A stretch of DNA of 64,000 bases, taken from assembly GCA_000231825.2 (NCBI GenBank), contig JH720302.1:388161-452160 (forward strand), given 5' to 3'. The number at the start of each line of letters is the position of its first letter. Positions within the stretch are counted from its first letter, which is position 1. Shown here piece after piece: positions 25,931 to 39,021 of this stretch. The notes under the pieces are model-generated. The model was not told the origin of the DNA. It saw only the letters and a program-made list of their open reading frames with translations, and ran no database searches. Source of the DNA: Tetrahymena elliotti 4EA. Lineage: Eukaryota; Ciliophora; Oligohymenophorea; Hymenostomatida; Tetrahymenidae. The position numbers and the translations under genes were made by a program.

Positions 25931-27724
25931 TTTATAATTTATTTTGAAATCTCAAATCTCTTAATAAATTGCTTGTTTAAATTAATAAATAGAAATATTT
26001 TTTTGGTAAATTTGAATTAATTTATGAAAATAGATATTTTAAAATGAATTAGCAATTCCACTTTTTTGTAAAATGAATATTTTAAATAGGCACAAATAAA
26101 CCTCCTTAATTTTATTAAAACTAATCATACAATTTTTAGCAAATATTTTTATTACCTTTATCCGCTAACCTCTAGCATTTTATATATATTTAAAATTATC
26201 TTATATATTCCACAAATAAAAATAAAACCAAACAAGATGAGAAAAACAAAAAAACAGATTCAAGAAAACAGAAAGAGTCTTTAGAAAATCTAAAGAAGTC
26301 CTTCCAAATTTTACAAAATTGTGTTTTGTATTATAAAATTATAAAATCAATTAAATTATCAGCTTTTGTTTAATTTCCCATATTAAATAACTAAAAGGTT
26401 ATGTGGAATTAAAAACAATGTATTTTTTTTACAGAGATAACTAATTCAAAAATTTGTAACCTAAAACTCATTAATTTAGAGTGCAATCTCCAAACAAATT
26501 ATTGAAGATTTTTCATTAAAAAGGAGATAAATATTATCTTTGATCACTTTTCTAAAAAAATCTTTGGAACTATTTTTGTATGATTTTAGATTTTTTTATA
26601 ATTTAAGGAAATCATTTAGAGATAAATTTGAACATTTTTACAATTAAAATTATGGTTTTTCTATAAATTTTTATTCAAAATACTTTTGTGATTGATCGTA
26701 AAAAGAAATTAATGAAGTGATTTAATCTTTTTTCAGCTTTTTTAATCAATCCAAGAGATTATTTAACTGATTTTATGGTTATTTTAAATATCTTATTTGA
26801 TTTTTAATGAAAACAAGTTTTTAAATCTTTCGAACATTCATCTAAAATACTTTCTATCTCTATCAGCTTTAAAAAATTAATGATTATGAAATTCACTTTT
26901 TCATATAAAAAGTAAATTAGTTTTTTGTGTCTTGATAAAATCAAAATATTCTATAAAATCAAATAATAAGCTTTTTTCATTTCAAATTAAATAAGCGACT
27001 TTGCTTAACTTATATAATCAATCAAACAAGTCTTAATTTATTAATTTTTTTAATTAACTATTTTCTTTCAAACAGCCAAGAATTGAAATTTTTTCGACTT
27101 TCTTTTATTATTTTGTTTTTCAGTATTATATCAATTTGGATAAAGTAGTACTTATTTGAGTAAGCTACCTATTGTTATCTTTATCACTCTTAATGAAATT
27201 ATACATCTCAAAAATTATTTTTTTAAAAATACAAATAATATTCTTTCTTTTTAGTAAATTTTATGTTTCTTTCTATTCATAGGAAATTTTAACATCAAAA
27301 GCTCTTTCTTCCCAAAAAAAGTATCCTTTATTACATAGAACTATTAACTAAAAAACTTTATATAGTATTCGTTTACAATTATTGTAAAATAAATGCTTTA
27401 TTATGAAAGAGAAGATTCTTATATAATATAATTATACACATTTAGGGTCATAATTGATTCAATGTATCCTAAAAAATATTTTTCAAAATAATTTGAAAAG
27501 AAAAATAATCAATTTTTTTAAAAAAAGAACGAGTTAATAAATATCTTGATATATGGTCTAATGATACATGATTAAACTTCCTTAAAATATAAATTTATTC
27601 TTTAAAAATAATTTTTGTAAAACTTTGATATAAACTTTGAATTCTTTTATTTTGACTAATTTATTTATTCAGTTCTGTTTGTTTACTATTTTAATAATAA
27701 AAAGAATCTTCACCTGATTAAATA
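25931..27724. other. Intergenic, 1.8 kb, nothing seen
   Basis: Very AT-rich DNA between the transposon remains and the 3' end of the giant membrane-protein gene. No gene, RNA or repeat was recognised on either strand. Confidence 0.5.
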
Positions 27725-30700
27725 TCAAAAAAGTTTTGAGGATATTCCTTTGTTTAAAGCTTAAATATTTTCTTCATTTTACACTTAATTTTTTTCCTCT
27801 TATTTATTCTCTATTTGAAAATCTTAATCTTTTTGAGATGAGTGAATTTTTTTTGCTTCTTGATCTTTTGAGGTTTTGTTCTCTTCTTTTGAGAAATCTG
27901 TTTCATGCAATTCAATTTTTACATCATTTGAATTCATTATAATATAATTTTATTCAACTTGATTTTCCTAATTTAATTCAGAATTATGAATAAAATTGTT
28001 TAAATATTTTCCAAAGGCATCTTGAGACCTTGGAGATATTTCGTCCTTTATCTATGGGGAATCTTGGCTCTTTGTATTACATGTATCAAAGATTTATAGA
28101 TTAATAAAATTCTAATTATTGATTTCATCTTGTGACTCGCATTTTATCAAACGCAAATACTTATAAGATACATTCTTTTGTACAATAAATAGTTTGTTTT
28201 AGAATGAATAAAAAAGTTTATAACAATAAAATATTACTTTTTAGTATGTAGATTAATTTGTCGTTTTGAAGGTGTTTACTTAATTGTTAGATAAACTCTA
28301 CTCTTTGATTTCATCTTGTTAGTCTTAACTTATCAAATTCAGATACATATGAGAGAGATCCTTTTAACAATAAATAATTTGATTAAAAATGATAAATCTT
28401 AAAATAAAACTATACTGTTGAATATGCACGTTATTTATTTTTGTTTTATAAGGAGTCTTTTTCTGTACTAATTTCTGTGTTTTGAGTTTCATTATTTTTT
28501 AATTTAGAAATATGATTTGGTTTCTTATTATAATAAACCATATTAGCTTAAACTTATTCATCTGTTTATTCTTCTTCTTCTTGGTCATTTTCTGTTTCTT
28601 AAAAGACATATTTTGGAACATGTTTAGCCTTAATTAAAGGACTATCTTAAAGGAAATTATAATTTCCTAAAAGTTTACTTTAATTTTCTATTGATATTTT
28701 TCCATAATTTGATGTAGAAAATCTTTTGAAGTTTTTGTTGATTATTTCTTTCCTTAAATCTTAATTGGAATTGGAATTTTTGATAGCCATTTAATTATAT
28801 TAAAGCAATTCCTCAATATTTAAGTTGCTAAACATTTTTTCTTTGATAATTCCCATATTTTCTATATTAAAACTCTCTTTTTTTTTTGAAAAATAAAATT
28901 TTAATACAAATTCAATAAAACTAAATAAATTTACTTATTGAATCTGACATTTCAATTTGATCATCAAATAACTTATTGTAAAATTTACTCTTTGTATATT
29001 CTATTGAAGTAGAGAAAGTATTTTTAAATTATTTTTAAAATATTTTAAAATTACAATGTTCCAATAGCTTTTCCTATTATTTCATAAGAGGAGTTTCAGT
29101 AAAGAATTATGAGGCATCTACACCTTGAGATTATAAACCAAATATATTGTCCTTAATTACTCCTCTTTCTCTTTCTATTTGTAAGTTATGCATTAAATGT
29201 TTAACTTTTTTCCAGTTCAACAAGGTTTTGAATTGAATATCCTACTGAATAGTTAAGCAGGGTTTTAAGTATTTGAAATGCTTCATTAGTTTTAATTTTA
29301 TTTTGTCAAATTATTTCTTGTAACTTATTTCAATTTTGGCCTTTAGAACTTCAAAGAATAGATAAGCTACATAATAATTATGTACTCCAATCAGGATTAT
29401 GTAAAAAATTTACTATTAAACTAAATCAGGTTTATTATATAGGAAGATATTCATTAAGAGTAAACTAATTAAAACTACTGTTGAATTTATATCTATTTTT
29501 TAGAAGTATATCATTTAGTAAGGAGCTAATTTTAGCAATACGACTATATAAACTAAGAAAACAATCAAAGCAATAAACAGTTTATTTACTTTTAAATTAA
29601 AAAATAATATTAAATATTAACAGTTCCTTCTCTAAATATTATTCAACAAACACCATAAATCCTCATTAATTAAAATCTATCTTTCTCAGTCTATTTTTTA
29701 AGACCATTTACAAATTATTTTTCAGGTAAAAGGTGATCTTAAATTTTGTGAGTATCTGAATTAATGAGGATTAAGGTTAATGTTAAATTAAAATGATTTA
29801 CTTCAATTTAAAAAAAATAAATAGTAATTATTTTGAAATATGAATTCAAAGAATTAAAATTAAAGAAAAAAAATTTACTAAAAGGATCTCCAAAGAAATT
29901 ATAGATACAAACTAATAAAATTTTCATGTAACTTTTAACAAATTCCCAATAGTAGCTTTTTGTTTTGTAATCTTAGTATAGGAATCCATAGATTAGTCTT
30001 ATTCTTGCATTATCCAATTTATCTGAATTTTTAGTTAGCTTAAGTAAGATAAAAAGAGGAATAATAAAACCCCAAATTAGGAGTCCAGGAAATATAACAA
30101 ATCCAATAAATTTCATATGCAATGATGAGTAACATTTAAAAGAGATATCTGATAAGATATATTTTTCTTCATCAATTACTCTGCATGACATAGCTCCTAG
30201 TAAATTTTGTATCATATTTGGCTGTAAGAAAGCGAATAAAAAAACTAAACCACTATATATGTGGGACTATATTTAAAGATTAACATTATAAATATTACCA
30301 AATATTTGTAAAAATAATTTACCATGTTGTGTTTCATTAATTTGAATGAAATGAAAGTTATATAAAGTATCCCTATTCCTAATAAGTAAAAAAAAGGTAT
30401 ACTTAAACCCCAAACAATTCTCATGAATACTATTGGTATTTCCTTTTAATTTAGATCAATAAGGTAACAATCTAAAAAGTAGATCATATTCTATATTGGT
30501 TTACCTTTTAAGTTATAAAATCTTAATAAATATTCATTTTAAGCAATTTTTTTTACCAACGTATTCTGGGAAGAAAGTAAGCCATTGAGGTAGATCAACT
30601 TTGACTGTGTTGATTAGTTAAGCTATTTAGATGTAGTTCATCATAGCCTTCATATTCATATTAGTAGTCTCTTGAAATGATGACTTACTAATAGGAATAA

Positions 30701-33700
30701 ATTTCATTTTTCTAAGATAAAATCCAATAACAATTAACTCACTAATTTTCCATGCTATTTTTATGCTGATAAGTACATAAACAACCATTCCTAAAGCCAT
30801 AGATATTGCAGATATTAAGTTAGCTGGTTTTAGTAATTCTGAACATTTGTTGCAATTCAATGATCCATCACTGTAATATTTTTCTGGCCAAAAATTTGCT
30901 TAGATATCACATTATTCACATAAAGGACCAATATGACCTATTAAACAATACCCTTCTTTTTCAGTTCCAACACAATTAGATTATTTATTAGAGCACTCCA
31001 CTATTGAGTCAGTTAAATTAGTCGATTTCCAAAAACCTGGTTTCAACATCATTTAGTTCCTATAACAATATTGTGCTGAGTTTGGACATTTTAAGCATTA
31101 TTAATCTAGGTATTTTTCTAATAATTTTATTTAAATTAAGATTATCAATGTAATAGTATGTATACCTTTATCAGGCTGTGCTATAGAATAAGTTTAATCC
31201 AAACATTCTTAACAGTAGAATATACTACCTTATAATCTATAAAGTTCACCAACAATGCATTTTCTGAAGTCAATTATAAAAGTTATATGGAAAGGGCCTA
31301 TGTAAATAAAAAAACTTTTAGAAAAAAAAAATTTGAATACAAATTCTACCTGACTTGATCTCTCTATTTTCTAATGTGGGGTTAGTCACTTTTAGAATTG
31401 ATTCACTTTTTATGTAGAATATATTTTAGGTTTCAGGATTTGCTACAACTTATAATGATGAAATTATGAATGATTTAGATGAAGAGTTAAAATTTAAATA
31501 ATCAGTAAAATATTATCCAAATACTTTAATATCTGGATTGCTTGTTTCTGCCTTTATATTGAAACCTTTAATTTCATTTTAAATTGATGGAGGATATAAA
31601 TCTTTTTTTACTAAATCAAGATCAAAGGACAAAGGATTGCCTTCATCATCTAACAATTAAAATTAGAAACTAAAAAAGGTACCACTTTAAAATTCACTTA
31701 CAGAGAAAGTTTAAAGATTAAGTTAATCATTTTTTACAGAATCCTGCAATGATGTAGATTTTGTTACATCTTTATAAGGGAGACTAGATTTTATAATTTG
31801 TATATTACTTATATGAGACCCATAATTATTACTATGGATTTTGGCTTAGTTCATTGAGATTATATTTTAAGTTACATCCAGATTTCTTCTCTACAGAGAT
31901 TCATCACTCTTTTGACTTTACTTCATCTAATAAATAAAAACAGGTTCAATGTTTAAATACCTAATTCCTCCTCCTATAAAAGCTTTATTATTTTAAATAG
32001 TAGTATTCTCCATAAAAACATTTGTCTAATCTAAGAAAATTGCCCCTCCATTCAGGCTAGCTTAATTACTCTTAAAGACAGAATTGTAAATCTAGGTGTT
32101 ATTATAAAATGAATTTTTGATAGATAAAGCTCCTCCATTAGATGCAGAACAGTAACTAAATTCAGTAAGATTAAGGATCAATTGTTCAGATTCAATAACT
32201 TAAAGAGCTGCTCCATCACATTAGTTACAAGTTATATTTTTAAATGAACAGAAAGTTAATTTATAGGAATTGCCTTTTAGAGAAATTAAAGGAGATGATA
32301 AATTAGTAATATTTTCGTATGTGGCATTCTATAGAGAAAATGTTCCTTCGAACTAATAGAAAGTTTATTGATTTTTCGTGTATGAGTTTAACACTTAAGA
32401 AAATGAAATCCCTTATAAATTATTTACTGTGATGGAATTTAATTAAAAATTATATACTGTCTATGATGAAATTATGTATGCTTGCTAACTATTTTCACTA
32501 TTTAAACTTAAATTTGTAAAAGAGCTCTTTTCAATAAGAATTTTCTGAACATTTTTAAAGACAATTAAATTGTTAAGGACTATTTAAGAAGATAGCATTT
32601 ATACTTAATCTAAAATAAGGTTGTTTATATACACATAATTAACCTTTTCAAAAGCCAGAAGTTAGGAGTTATCATATAATTTGACGTTTTGTATAAATAA
32701 ATTATTTATGTAAATTGTATCAGAGCTTGTAATATTGAATAATATACTCTATCCCTTTAAATTTAAAGATTAAATTGAAATATTTTCAAGGATAACACTT
32801 TCTAAATTGTTTAGCTAAAATTAAAACTTATTAGCTGTATTTTTTAATTCAATATTTGTAAATGTAATTATTTTAGTCTCTTTATTGAACTTTATTACTT
32901 GTGCTTAGCTGATATCAAGATCATAATTTCTTACTTACACCAAATTTAGTTTATTTAAAGAAAAAGAATCATTCATAATATTCATTAAAGCTCTTGTTTT
33001 AGATCCAGAGTAAACTACTAATGCATTTAAAGTTGCTAAATCTGGGTCATAATAAAATTTTTAAGTCACTTCAATCTTTTTTTAAAAATTTTTTTAAATT
33101 AATTTTAATTGTCGTTTATTTGATGAGTGTTTTTTATGGGATTAAAAACTTATTTTATGATAATATTTTTAAGCAAAATAAATAGCTTTGGTAATTATTT
33201 CAAAATGTAGCACAAAAAAATTTTTTAAAATACACAGGAAGAAAGAAAATTAAAAATTTACTTGAAAAAGAGTTTATTGCATTTACAAGTTCAAGAGCTT
33301 AAAATATTACTGAAACTCAATTAATTATTCTTATATTTTATCTAAAGTATTAGCAATAGGAAGTTCTTTATAGCATTTTAATTAGTTTAATTATTAAGAA
33401 AGTGAATTCTTGTTTGAATTCTAGATAAAGAAATTATAATTAAAATAATCTCCATTTGAGATTCCAAAAACTTATGTTTAATAGTAGTTTGTTTTTGGAT
33501 CAAATACTTAACTTTTAAAAGCTATGTTAGGTTAAGATAGAGAAAATTAATTTAGTAATTTCCAATTATTACTAATCTAATTTTATTATAAGATAGAAAA
33601 TGAATCGTATTGAGTTACATAAAGGTACATCTCACCTTATCCTTAGAGAATTTCGTATGATTTTAATGTTTGCAAAAAACTATCTCTAATGCTTTATTTA

Positions 33701-36700
33701 AGTTACAATTTATCTAAAGTGTAGATATTTATCTAAAAATAGGCCTAAACAGTTAATTCATCATTTTAAATCTTCATTACTAAATGTTAAGCTTTAGTTG
33801 GAGGAGGAATTATTGTTATTAATTGTGGAGTATCTAATGTCAATGTATTATTTGGATATGTCACATTATAAGTGAAAACTCTAATTTTTGGAATTAAGCT
33901 ACGAACATTTAGAACAAATAATCTATTATATTTGTAATCAAACTACATTTAGTAAACTGGATCAGATATAGTTAACTCAAGTCTTCTTGCTTAGGTATTC
34001 ATGTAGTCTGTGCTATTTAAAAAATCCAGATAGAATATCATTGCTCCAGTTTCTAAGTGATGAATTAAGATTTTATTTACTTAATCATAATCAATAATAT
34101 TTAAATTTGGAATACTAGAGTATTATTGCAATAAAACATCAGCAACAACATCTATCCTTTAGATAGAGGCATCTTATAATTGAACAATAATTTATTTCAT
34201 GTTGGTAATTGATATAATTTGTTTTATTTTTGTAGTAAATTAAAAATTGAATGTCTTTACTTAAACGAGAGGATCATAAGATAATTTGAATAGCTAAAGT
34301 TAGAATGTTTCACAAAATAAAAACTGATCCAAAAAATAAGCATTCTTAATAACAATATTTACTTAATTTAACTTTTGCAGATCATTAGATACATCTCCGA
34401 ATTAAATTACTTACTGATCAGTAATTACATAAAAGAATCCATAGTTAAATTTGGTTTGTCTTACTAAACTTAGGCTCTAAACAAACTTTTAGTCTTAGTT
34501 TTCAGTGTTGAATTACCATGCATTATTATCAATATCTATGTGATACAACATTTTAGAATTTTAACTGTAAAAATAACTTGGTTATTTTTACTAAACCATG
34601 TTCGATAGAATTTTGTCAGTATTGAATGAATAATCCATTTGAAAAATTCTATTTTTATTAATTAAAAATAAATATTTTATTTCATATTAAACATATTTAA
34701 AAAATTTTATTTTTATAAATACTATTAAACCCCTTCTTTAAGACCCCTCCTATATTTAAGATCCGCTTCTTTCTTTAAAGTCCTTTGAACCAAAATTTTA
34801 GAAACTATCTGAGAAAGGGAGGTTCTTCAAGAAAAGATATTATAGTAAATGAACAAATATTTTATTTCATTTTAAAAATATTACTCTAAGTTAGTGCTAT
34901 CAATATGACACATTAGATTATGTTCTTTGATAAATAAAACGTTTTTAACAGGTGCCACATATTTTTTGGTAAAATAATTTGAATAAGTAAATGTCCTAAC
35001 ATCAACTGCCAAAATTATAAATTATAGAGGTTTATAAATTAATAATTAATAATGATCTTCATCTATTACAACCATTTCAATATTTCCATCTTCTAAAATT
35101 TACGAATTAAGGATTTGTTTAAGGAGTACTCCAGTTGATAATCTATACACAGCAAGACGAAAGTTTAATACACCTTTATACTATTCACTATATATATAAA
35201 TATGATCCATCTTTTCAAAAACAATAAAATTAGTAATTAGAGGATTCTATGTCAGAATAGATAAAATAAATTGCTAAGTCTTTCTATCCATTACAACTAA
35301 TAATGTAAGTTGATAAGAATAACATTTTTCATTGATGAATTTCATTCCTTAAATATTTTAAGTATGAAAGCTAAGTGTTTTTTCAAAGATAAAAGTTTTA
35401 AAGTTGTAAGTTTGAAGAGAGTATATCATGTTACTTAGGATTTTAACATAGAACTTTGCATAAAATGGATCAAAATCAACAAATAAATCTACCATATTAG
35501 GTATGAAATAAGAAGCAAAAGTATTTTACAAAATAGGAGGGTTTGCATTAGGATCATCATAATAATAATGCATAAATAACGTTTGATTATTGTTGATTGA
35601 AATAATTCTTTTGTTTATAGGATCATGGTAAATGGAAACAACCTAATATGGTCTTTATTAATCTATAGGAATAGAAGAAATACTATCATTATATTTTTTT
35701 TATTCTTTTATGTGAGTATCTATCACATACAGCAAAGTTAAATTCGAATACTACCATACTATAAAAGTCATATCGGTAGAATAGCTTATGATTCTATCAG
35801 CATCTACATCCAAGAAAGCTTTTATCACGTTTTAAGTTTAACTTCCTTTGAATTAATTAAATACAGTTCCATTTGTTCCATTCATGTTCCATCTAAAAAA
35901 ATTATTAGTTGTATCATTGCTATAAGAAATTATCCAATTGTTCTTTGTGTCTATGATTATATCATTAATTGTTGAGTTATGAGCTCCTAAAAAGGTTTTT
36001 GGTTTAGTCATATCAGTTGTTGAAATTTAATGAATTATCTTTTAATATTAAAAAAAATTCAGATTAAAAATTATTATTATTGATTAATCTATGTTGTTAT
36101 CAGTGCTGGAATTTCTCGATGAGTTTTCGGCAATGCCAATTAATTAATAAAATGTCTATTGAAATCTGAGATTAGATTGGGTATTATTTATTGAATAGGT
36201 TAATCACCTTTGGTATTTCATCAAAAAAGACTGAAAAGGCTAAAAAAATCAACCCAAATCCTAGTAGTTATGAGTGTTATTGTTTTATTATCAGATTTTT
36301 TAATTAGAATGAATTAAAATATACATTATTAAAGGCATAAACAGAACGGTCATTTTAATTGTAGTAAATTCCATTAAATTTGGTTGATGGATCTTTGTAA
36401 GCATAGAAATTATTCGGATATCCTCCTGAGTAAATATTTCCATTTTCAAAGCCTAAATATAATTTTCTTGAAATAGGGTCTACAGCAATACTTGAAATTT
36501 TATCAGAGAAAGTCAAGAGCATTTAATTATTAAATCCTGGGCTCAATGATAATACCTTTATAATTAATTAATTCATTTAAATTCAATAAAATTTAAATAA
36601 TTATACTTGATTTTAGATAGTTTGAAAAGCAGTATTTTAAACAAAAAAATGTTATTCTGGATTAGAAATAGAGGTTGTTAATTTTAAAGCAATTGGAGAA

Positions 36701-39021
36701 GAAAAAGTGTATATGCTATTAATAGTTACTTTTGTTCCTTACCAAGTAAAATATGCAATATTAAAATTCTTCTCAAAGAGCATAAAATTTCTTGTTGCTA
36801 CATCTACGCTAATAGCAATAGGTTAGAAAATTGAAGCTTTAAAAGCATTCACAAAAAGAAAAGGGTAAATATACAAAAAACTCGTAGAAATAGTAGAAAA
36901 GTAGAGCGTTTAAATTTCAGGATAATATTTTGCAAATCCTAAAGTTCCACCATATATATTAGTCATTATGATAGCTTTAGTAGATAAGTTCATAATTATG
37001 ACTTCAGCAGTATTAGTCCTTATAAAATAGGCGCAATCTACTCCATTATTATTTTCCAAAACTGCATAGAAAAAACTATCATTAATGATTGAAGTATAGG
37101 CCATTGTAACAAAGTTATAAACTTTTAATTGTCTTGAATTGTTTAGAGAAATGTATGTATTTTTATAAACATACATATTATTTATTGATAAGGCAGATAA
37201 ATCTAAAGAGATAGTAGCATTTAGCGTTACATTAAATGGATTATAGTTCCATAAAATTACTTTATTGTCATTGTAAAGACATGCGAATAGAGTAGGAGTT
37301 ACTATAATCATCTCTGTGATCTATATTAGACAATTTTGTTATTATAACATGATGCACGAAGGGTGAAACTATTCTATTATTAGCCTGTAATCTGTTAAGT
37401 TTCCTTGCTTTTCTAGGATTCTCTCTTCCCATACTTTAAAACTACCATCTACTGAGTAAGTAATTACCCTGTCATAGAGCCTATCAAACAAGATACCATT
37501 AACAGCTTCAGTATGATATTTTGTTTTATTCTTTATGTTTTTCTTCTTATCTGCAATTTTTGATTAAATTGGGAGTAACTTAGAATCTGATGGTAGTGGG
37601 CTTAATTAAAAAATAGATAACTCAGAAGAGAGGATAAGTAAATTTGAATTATTAATTAAAACTTGGTTTACTATATTCAATTATGTAAAGAATAATTTAA
37701 AAGTATATATTTATATTATCTTCATATTGTCATCTAATTGATTTACTGATACATTTCCCTCAGTAGAAATTAATATTAAGTAGTTGTTAGAGATAAACCT
37801 ATACTAATTATATTGGTTTACTTCAGAAATGTAAGTAAATATGTTTTGCTTTATATCATAAATATACAAAACAACTTCTCTATTACTAAAACTAAAGATT
37901 TAAATGTTATTTGATGAGGGACTTATTAATATTTGTTAGATAAAACTAGAATGATGTGATTGCGTTTCTATACATTTCAAGCCATCATAAATAAAAAACG
38001 AATATACGTTTGATATTTAAATTAAATAGACTGTGTTAGTTAAGTATAATACTTAATCAATACTGTTTGTAAACTTACATTTGTATGAAAAGCTACTAGG
38101 ATCGTTTGCATCACCCCAAAAGACTATTTTATTGTCCTGACCATAGCTAAACAGCTAGTTATTTGATATGGCTAGTATCCCAGATATTTCTTTTCTGTGA
38201 GCATCTTTAAATAGTTTGTATGAGGAATTGATAAGAGTGGGCGTAGAGGAAATTTGCTAATAAATTGGCTGCTTTACTATTTCAGATAAATAAACAATAG
38301 CAAAATTGTTTAAAATACCATTATCCTACATTAAAATGATAAAATTTTGATTTATTTAAGTAAGCTAGTAATAGCCAACTAAACTGCTTGGCAATATAAT
38401 TTTATATATTATTTGATTGAATTTCAAATTCCAAATGATTAGCTAACTTCTACTTACTGATATCAAAATTTCTTAGCCTTATGGATATTAAGCAGGTTCA
38501 AAATTAGAGCTCCCTAAATCATTTATTTAATTCACCATTAAATAATACATTGCTACTACACCATCATCGTGTCCTATTAATTTACCTGTTTTTTGATAAT
38601 TCTGATTGTCTAAGATTATTATATTTTCACTGAAAAAGCCTCCAATCATACCTTACACCAACATTTTACCTGAAGATGTAGATATCATATTTAAAAAGAC
38701 ATCAAAATAGCTCTACCCTTACTTATTCATTGCAGGACAGGGAAGCATTTGCTAGCAAGATTTTGTATTTGAGTCTGAATAATAGGAACTAGGGCATATT
38801 GATAAGCAAGAATCAGATTATTCATCATAAGACTAGCCAAAACTACAAGAAGGATAGCAAGTGAATGTATTCCAATCTAGTCTATAATTACTCTCACATT
38901 CAGAGCAAGATCCTTGATCATTACACTAAATACAGTTTTTCGGGCAATCTGATGCTACTACTTGCTAAATTATATGAAAAATGTAAATAGTCAAAAAAGT
39001 AATTACTATCAACTACATCAT
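27725..39021 (-). CDS. Giant receptor-like membrane protein, 3,389 aa, 15 exons
   Basis: ATG 39021, TGA 27727-27725. Introns (plus coordinates): 36556-36606, 36240-36324, 36166-36207, 34649-34884, 33076-33261, 31298-31349, 31118-31165, 30505-30556, 30267-30322, 29801-29878, 29589-29653, 28877-28934, 28361-28415, 28175-28237; all GT...AG. Removing them leaves 10,170 bases in one frame. Order: signal peptide (1-24); Cys-rich furin-like repeats (CPKNCIQCNDQGSCSEC, to ~100); a long beta-rich region with WD/propeller-like blades (to ~1,780); a beta-helix-like region rich in Asn with GGAL/GGAI turns (~1,790-2,350); a second Cys-rich block (~2,400-2,600); about six to eight membrane spans (~2,600-2,900); an acidic, Gln/Lys-rich tail. 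A surface receptor or adhesin is the likely class; ligand unknown. Similar Cys-rich multi-span proteins are, to my knowledge, common in Tetrahymena. Confidence 0.85.
28110..28415 (-). repeat. Duplicated intron-plus-exon unit in the giant gene
   Basis: Intron 13 plus exon 14 (28,415 down to about 28,280) resembles intron 14 plus the start of exon 15 (28,237 down to about 28,110). The encoded pieces align: DLSHMYLNLI...QDEI..QSL and NVSYKYLRLI...QDEI..QNF. The introns share their 3' halves too (tatttattgt-aaaag). The unit is a tandem duplication within the cytosolic tail that kept splicing and frame. Confidence 0.75.
34649..34884 (-). other. Large 236-base intron with GC-richer core
   Basis: Fourth intron of the giant gene. 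Most of its other introns are 42-85 bases. The core (about 34,735-34,830) is clearly richer in G and C than the rest, with runs of ACCCC and AGACCCCTCC. The flanking exons join in frame (GA plus A), which supports this as an intron and not a gene boundary. Confidence 0.7.

Noticed and set aside
27736..27942. Plus-strand 68-codon ORF
   Set aside because: It is antisense to the last exon of the giant membrane-protein gene.
34649..34884. Boundary between two separate genes
   Set aside because: GT and AG ends join the two sides in frame, and the summed coding length of the whole model divides by three, so an intron is the better reading.
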